This document shows, piece after piece, positions 60,600 through 64,000 of a DNA stretch of 64,000 nucleotides. Source of the stretch: JAEUHZ01 sp964552795 (GTDB lineage Bacteria; Planctomycetota; UBA1135; GCA-002686595); assembly GCA_964552795.1 (NCBI GenBank), contig CAZKIO010000001.1:240458-304457 (forward strand). Reading direction: 5' to 3'. The stretch's first letter is position 1. Every line of letters begins with the position of its first letter. Made by a program: the position numbers and the translations under genes. Below the pieces are notes generated by a model. The model saw only the letters and a program-made list of their open reading frames with translations, was not told the DNA's origin and did not search any database.

Positions 60600-61043
60600 T
60601 CAAGCCTTGCGCGGCGGAGCTTCCAGCATAGCGGCCACGCGCTTCTTGATGAGCTGGTAGCGCTGCTTGCCGACCTCGCTCTTCTTGACGAGCCACTCGG
60701 CGTTCTGGAGGACCGTGGGCGAGACCTCCTTGCGCAGGCGCGGGAGGTACGGCTCGAGCTTGGCGTACAGGAACAGGCCTTCGCCGGCGTTCTCGGCCAG
60801 GAGATCGGCGTTCACGATCCCGTGGCGCGCGAAGCCGTAGGCCATCTCGAAGTAGCTCGAGACCTGGCGCCAGGCCGCGTTGGTCGGGTGCGAGAGCTGC
60901 AGGATCGCCTGCACGTCCTCGTAGGAGCGCGGCAGCCACTGCATGACCGCCGTGCGCGATTCGCGCATCACCGCCTCGCGGCGCAGGTCGTACAGCTTGA
61001 GGATCAGGTCGGCGTCGCGGTGGTCGGGCTTCTTCTTGGCCAT
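60600..61043 (-). CDS. hypothetical helical protein
   Basis: This 147-residue, mostly helical, charged soluble protein (MAKKKPDHRDADLILKLYDLRREA) has no signal or membrane helix. I recognise no enzyme motif. Segments such as LRREAVMRESRTAVMQWLP and WRQVSSYFEMAYGFARHG suggest a compact helical bundle. It lies 42 bases before the candidate selenoprotein and is probably transcribed with it. Confidence 0.75.
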   Translation of the reverse strand: MAKKKPDHRDADLILKLYDLRREAVMRESRTAVMQWLPRSYEDVQAILQLSHPTNAAWRQVSSYFEMAYGFARHGIVNADLLAENAGEGLFLYAKLEPYLPRLRKEVSPTVLQNAEWLVKKSEVGKQRYQLIKKRVAAMLEAPPRKA

Positions 61044-61082
61044 GGTGCGGTTCCGGTTGCTCGGGTGCGGGTACGAAGCGGC

Positions 61083-62300
61083 TCAGGGTACCTCATCGAC
61101 GAACAGCGCGTCGATGGACTGGCGCCGGCGGACGAGCCGCGCCGCACCGCCCTCGACCAGGACCTCCGCCGGGAACGGCTGCGAGTTGTAGTTCGAGGCC
61201 ATCGCCATGCCGTAGGCACCCGCGTCGTGCACGCACAGGAGGTCGCCCGCCGCGAGCCGCGGCAGTTCCTGCGGCACGAGCACCCCGTTCGCGCCCTGCG
61301 TCAAGACGTCGCCCGACTCGCACAGCGGCCCGGCGACGATCGTGGGCCGCACCGGCGCTCCGGCCTTGTGCAGCGCGCGGATGCGGTGGAACGCGCCGTA
61401 CATCGCCGGCCGCAACAGCGTGTGGAAGCCGGCGTCGACGATCGCGTAGTCGAGCGTCCCCTGCCGCTTCGCGCCGCGCACTTCGGTCACGAGCACGCCG
61501 CACTCCGCAGCCAGGTAGCGTCCGGGCTCGGCCTCCAGGCGGATCCTGCGGCCCAGGTCGCTTGCGATGCGCTCGCCGGTCGCGAGCCACTCGCGCGTGA
61601 AGCGCGCCACGTCGAAGGGGCGCTCGTCCTCGCGGTAGGGAATCGGCAGCCCGCCGCCGGCCGAGATCGTCGCGAGATCCGGCCCGGCTTCGGGAGCGAG
61701 GCGCTGCATCGTCGCCTGCACGCGGGCGAGGTTCTCGAAGTCGCTGCCCGATCCGATGTGGACGTGCAGCCCCTCGATCCGCAGGCCCAGCGAGCGGGCG
61801 CGATCGACGGCGCGCGGCAGGTCCGTGTGCCAGATGCCATGCTTGCTCGCTTCGCCGCCGGTGTTGACCTTCTGCGCGTGGCCGTGCCCGAAGCCCGGGT
61901 TCACGCGCAGCGTGATCGCGCGTCCCGGCGCGAACTCGGCGTACTGCTCGATCTGGAACTCGGAACCCAGGTTGGCGGGACAGGCGTGCTGGCGCAGCGC
62001 CGCGATGGCCGCGCGGTCGAACAGGTCGGCGGTGAACTGGATGTCGGCCGGCTTCCAGCCGGCGCGCAGGCCGCGCTCGATCTCGCCGGCGGAGACGGCA
62101 TCGACCACCGCCCCGGCGGCGCGCGCGACGCCCAGCAGGGCGAGGTTGCCGTTGGCCTTCTGCGCGTAGCGCACCGCGTCGAAACCGGCGAGGTCCCGGA
62201 TGCGCTGCGTCATCGTCGCGGCGTCGTACACGTACAGCGGCGTGCCGTGCTCGCGCGCGAGCCGCTGCAGGAGATCGTCGGTCAACGCTTGCGGTCTCAT
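61083..62300 (-). CDS. lysA: diaminopimelate decarboxylase-like PLP enzyme
   Basis: This 405-residue protein is a fold-type III PLP decarboxylase. The PLP lysine is in YAQKAN (Lys 48), and the HVHIGSGSDF and CESGD motifs are present, along with EAEPGRYL for phosphate binding. The family makes L-lysine from meso-diaminopimelate. However, the SGSD segment and the unusual operon partners leave room for a related substrate such as ornithine or carboxynorspermidine. The ATG overlaps the end of the AONS-like gene (ATGA). Confidence 0.8.
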   Translation of the reverse strand: MRPQALTDDLLQRLAREHGTPLYVYDAATMTQRIRDLAGFDAVRYAQKANGNLALLGVARAAGAVVDAVSAGEIERGLRAGWKPADIQFTADLFDRAAIAALRQHACPANLGSEFQIEQYAEFAPGRAITLRVNPGFGHGHAQKVNTGGEASKHGIWHTDLPRAVDRARSLGLRIEGLHVHIGSGSDFENLARVQATMQRLAPEAGPDLATISAGGGLPIPYREDERPFDVARFTREWLATGERIASDLGRRIRLEAEPGRYLAAECGVLVTEVRGAKRQGTLDYAIVDAGFHTLLRPAMYGAFHRIRALHKAGAPVRPTIVAGPLCESGDVLTQGANGVLVPQELPRLAAGDLLCVHDAGAYGMAMASNYNSQPFPAEVLVEGGAARLVRRRQSIDALFVDEVP

Positions 62301-63397
62301 GCACTCTCGCAGGCGGCCTTAAGCGCGTCCGCGAGCCGATCGACCGCCGCGTCGTCGTGCGCGGCGCTCACGGCCAGGCGGAAGTAGCTGCCCAGCGCGT
62401 CGGGATAGAGAACGTGGGGGACGAGGACGCCGAGCGCGAGCAGGCGCTCGTGCAGCGCACGGCCGGCCTCGGCCGAGGGCACCTGCCAAGCGAACACCGG
62501 CAGCGGCAGGTCGTGCGTCGCGATCGCCAGCCCGCGCAGCAGCGTGCGCACGCGCTCGGTGTTGCGCCGCAGACGCGCGAGCCGCGAGCCGTCGCGTTCG
62601 AGCACGGCGATCGCCGCCGACGCGGCGCAGGCCAGCGCCGGCGGGATCGGCGTCGAGCCGACGTGCGCGTGCGAGGTCCGGCGCAACGGATCGATGCGTT
62701 CGCGGCTGCCGGCTATGAAGCCGCCGAAGCAGCCCAGCGCTTTCGAGAGCGTGCCGGTCAGGACCAAGCGCGCGTCCGCGATGCCGTGGTGCTCGTGCGA
62801 GCCGCGTCCGCGCGCTCCCAGCACGCCGGTGGCGTGGCAGTCGTCCACGACGAGCCAGCCGTCGCCGGGCAGGAGGTCCAGCAGTTCGCGCGCCGGCGCG
62901 ATGCGGCCCAGCACGGGGTAGGCGCCGTCGGTGTGGATCGTGAAGCGCTGGCCGTCGGCCTCACGCGCGGCGACGGCCGCCGAGCGCGGGTCGCACGTCG
63001 CATACTCCGCGCTGCGGATGCGGGCCGCCGCCAGTCCGTCGCGCACGCTGACGTGGGCTTCGCGGTCGACCAGCGCGACGCCGCACTGGCCGCGCAGCCC
63101 CTGCGCGAGCACCAGGTTCGACAGGTAGCCGTCGGGCACGAGCAGCACGGCTTCGAGGCCCAGGAAGCGCGCGAGGTCCTGTTCCAGCCGTTCGTGGGCG
63201 CGCGTGTTGCCCGTCGTCTCGCGCGACGCGCCGGCCGACACGCCGTACTCGAGCACACCGGCGCGCAGCGCCTCCTTCACCTCGGCGTCCTGCGCGAGGC
63301 CCAGGTAGTCGCAGCCGGCGAACGACGCGACGTCGCGGCCCGCGACCCGCACGGACCCGGCGCCCGTGCGCTCGATCGAAAGCCGTGCGCCGCTCAT
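62297..63397 (-). CDS. AONS/KBL-type alpha-oxoamine synthase-like protein
   Basis: This 366-residue fold-type I PLP enzyme has SFAGCDYLGLAQDAEVKEAL, SRETTGNTRAHERLE, VVDDCHATGVLG, and the PLP lysine in TGTLSKALG (Lys 219). These are the marks of 8-amino-7-oxononanoate synthase (BioF) and 2-amino-3-ketobutyrate CoA ligase. No other biotin gene is near. It joins an acyl-CoA to an amino acid, or splits such a product. It is 4 bases from the DapB-like gene. Confidence 0.85.
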   Translation of the reverse strand: MSGARLSIERTGAGSVRVAGRDVASFAGCDYLGLAQDAEVKEALRAGVLEYGVSAGASRETTGNTRAHERLEQDLARFLGLEAVLLVPDGYLSNLVLAQGLRGQCGVALVDREAHVSVRDGLAAARIRSAEYATCDPRSAAVAAREADGQRFTIHTDGAYPVLGRIAPARELLDLLPGDGWLVVDDCHATGVLGARGRGSHEHHGIADARLVLTGTLSKALGCFGGFIAGSRERIDPLRRTSHAHVGSTPIPPALACAASAAIAVLERDGSRLARLRRNTERVRTLLRGLAIATHDLPLPVFAWQVPSAEAGRALHERLLALGVLVPHVLYPDALGSYFRLAVSAAHDDAAVDRLADALKAACESA

Positions 63398-63401
63398 GCG
63401 C

Positions 63402-64000
63402 TCAGCCGGCCGGCGGCGTGCACGAGACCAGGGGGATCGACGCCATCGTGTGCAAGCCCGGCGGCGCGGCTCGCAGCGCGGCGATGCTGTTCAGCGTGAT
63501 GGCCGACGTGGCGACGTCGCCTTGGACTCCGCCCTTCCAGACGAGGTCGATGGGCGGCACGCCGTCGATGATCACGCGGTCGTGCGGATCGGGGAACCCG
63601 AGCGACGCCTGGAACTTCAGGTTCACGACGAGCCGGTTGCCGTCGTAGCCGCGCGCTTCCTGGCGCACGCCACAGATGCGGCCTTCGGTCACGGGGCCCA
63701 GGCCGCTGGCGAGGTCGCGATCGGCGTGCACGGGTGCGATGTCCTCTTCCCAGCGGTCGATGCGCAGGCCCAGGCGCGCGGCGATGAAGTGCAGGGATTC
63801 GCCCAGGCCGACGTGGCGCAGCGTCCCCGCGGCGACCTGCGCCTGGAAGGCCGCGTCGTCGAGCCCGACGCCGATCTTCTTCTGGAACGGGATGCGTCGC
63901 GACGACGCGTCTTGCAGTCGGTGCACTTCGACGCCACGCACCGAACGCGAGATCGCGGTGGCCGCGACCGGGAACGCGTCCATCAGGAAGCCCGGGTTCA
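63402..64000 (-). CDS. diaminopentanoate-dehydrogenase/DapB-like protein (N-terminus beyond the window)
   Basis: About 198 C-terminal residues are visible. The sequence enters with NPGFLMDAFPVAATAI, and continues with HRLQDASSRRIPFQKKIGVG, VGLGESLHFIAARLGL and RQEARGYDGNRLVVNLKFQASLG. This is the C-terminal domain of the dihydrodipicolinate-reductase-like dehydrogenases that includes 2,4-diaminopentanoate dehydrogenase. The N-terminal NAD(P)-binding domain lies past position 64000. It is the most upstream visible gene of the run with the AONS-like and LysA-like genes. Confidence 0.75.
   Translation of the reverse strand, partial: NPGFLMDAFPVAATAISRSVRGVEVHRLQDASSRRIPFQKKIGVGLDDAAFQAQVAAGTLRHVGLGESLHFIAARLGLRIDRWEEDIAPVHADRDLASGLGPVTEGRICGVRQEARGYDGNRLVVNLKFQASLGFPDPHDRVIIDGVPPIDLVWKGGVQGDVATSAITLNSIAALRAAPPGLHTMASIPLVSCTPPAG

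Overview
The window is about 70% GC, densely coding and Gram-negative in character, with an outer-membrane secretin, several lipoboxes, a Tat-type cofactor protein and periplasmic multihaem cytochromes. It pairs an alternative complex III with an A2-type caa3 oxidase and a Tad pilus, and it has many secreted proteins (subtilase, beta-propeller, PhoX-like, GHL10-like). This mix suggests an aerobic, soil or aquatic, high-GC lineage. Planctomycetota is my best guess, with Myxococcota or Gemmatimonadota-like groups as alternatives. The assignment is inference; no rRNA or tRNA gene was seen.

Layout. 1-7854: a HEAT-repeat secreted protein (cut by the window edge), a two-gene unit of fused 2-oxoacid dehydrogenase E1 plus FabD-like acyltransferase, an esterase-fold lipoprotein lacking its nucleophile, and a B12-binding-type radical SAM protein. 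8190-19789: a complete-looking Tad/Flp pilus locus (tadE-like, cpaB, tadG-like, cpaE, cpaF, tadB, tadC, secretin, tadD, flp), closed by a strong terminator. The pilin comes last and no prepilin peptidase is present. 19921-29439: a PLD/SF2 helicase/DUF3427 protein, a large secreted beta-propeller protein, an SDR with a DUF2071 protein, a dienelactone-hydrolase-like protein and a B3/B4-domain protein.

29436-43033 is one long minus-strand respiratory operon: actA-actB-actC-actD-actE-actF, a small membrane protein, sco, coxB-coxA-coxC-coxD and a fatty-acid desaturase. A good sigma70-type promoter lies at 43189-43217. Electrons would pass from quinol through ACIII to the caa3 oxidase. 43692-54804 holds a NagB-like deaminase, a PhoX-like protein, a minus-strand unit (GHL10-like, LemA, two TPM proteins, a gluzincin-like protein) and a large subtilase. 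55044-59098 is a three-gene unit of sugar-kinase-like protein, Na+/solute symporter and GHL10 glycosidase. 59099-64000 (minus) holds a DapB/diaminopentanoate-dehydrogenase-like gene, an AONS-like PLP enzyme, a LysA-like decarboxylase, a small unknown protein, a candidate selenoprotein and a class A beta-lactamase-fold protein.

The most interesting item is at 60318-60557. A small membrane-protein reading frame with a good ribosome-binding site is interrupted by one in-frame TGA in the context Cys-TGA-Gly-His. It continues with full coding character for 52 more codons. Twenty-one bases after the TGA is a hairpin with a GGUCC apical loop, very like the bacterial SECIS element of E. coli fdhF. 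I propose it as a new family of membrane selenoprotein. A second pattern is a TANNNT box placed six bases before the start codon of several unrelated genes, which suggests leaderless mRNAs.
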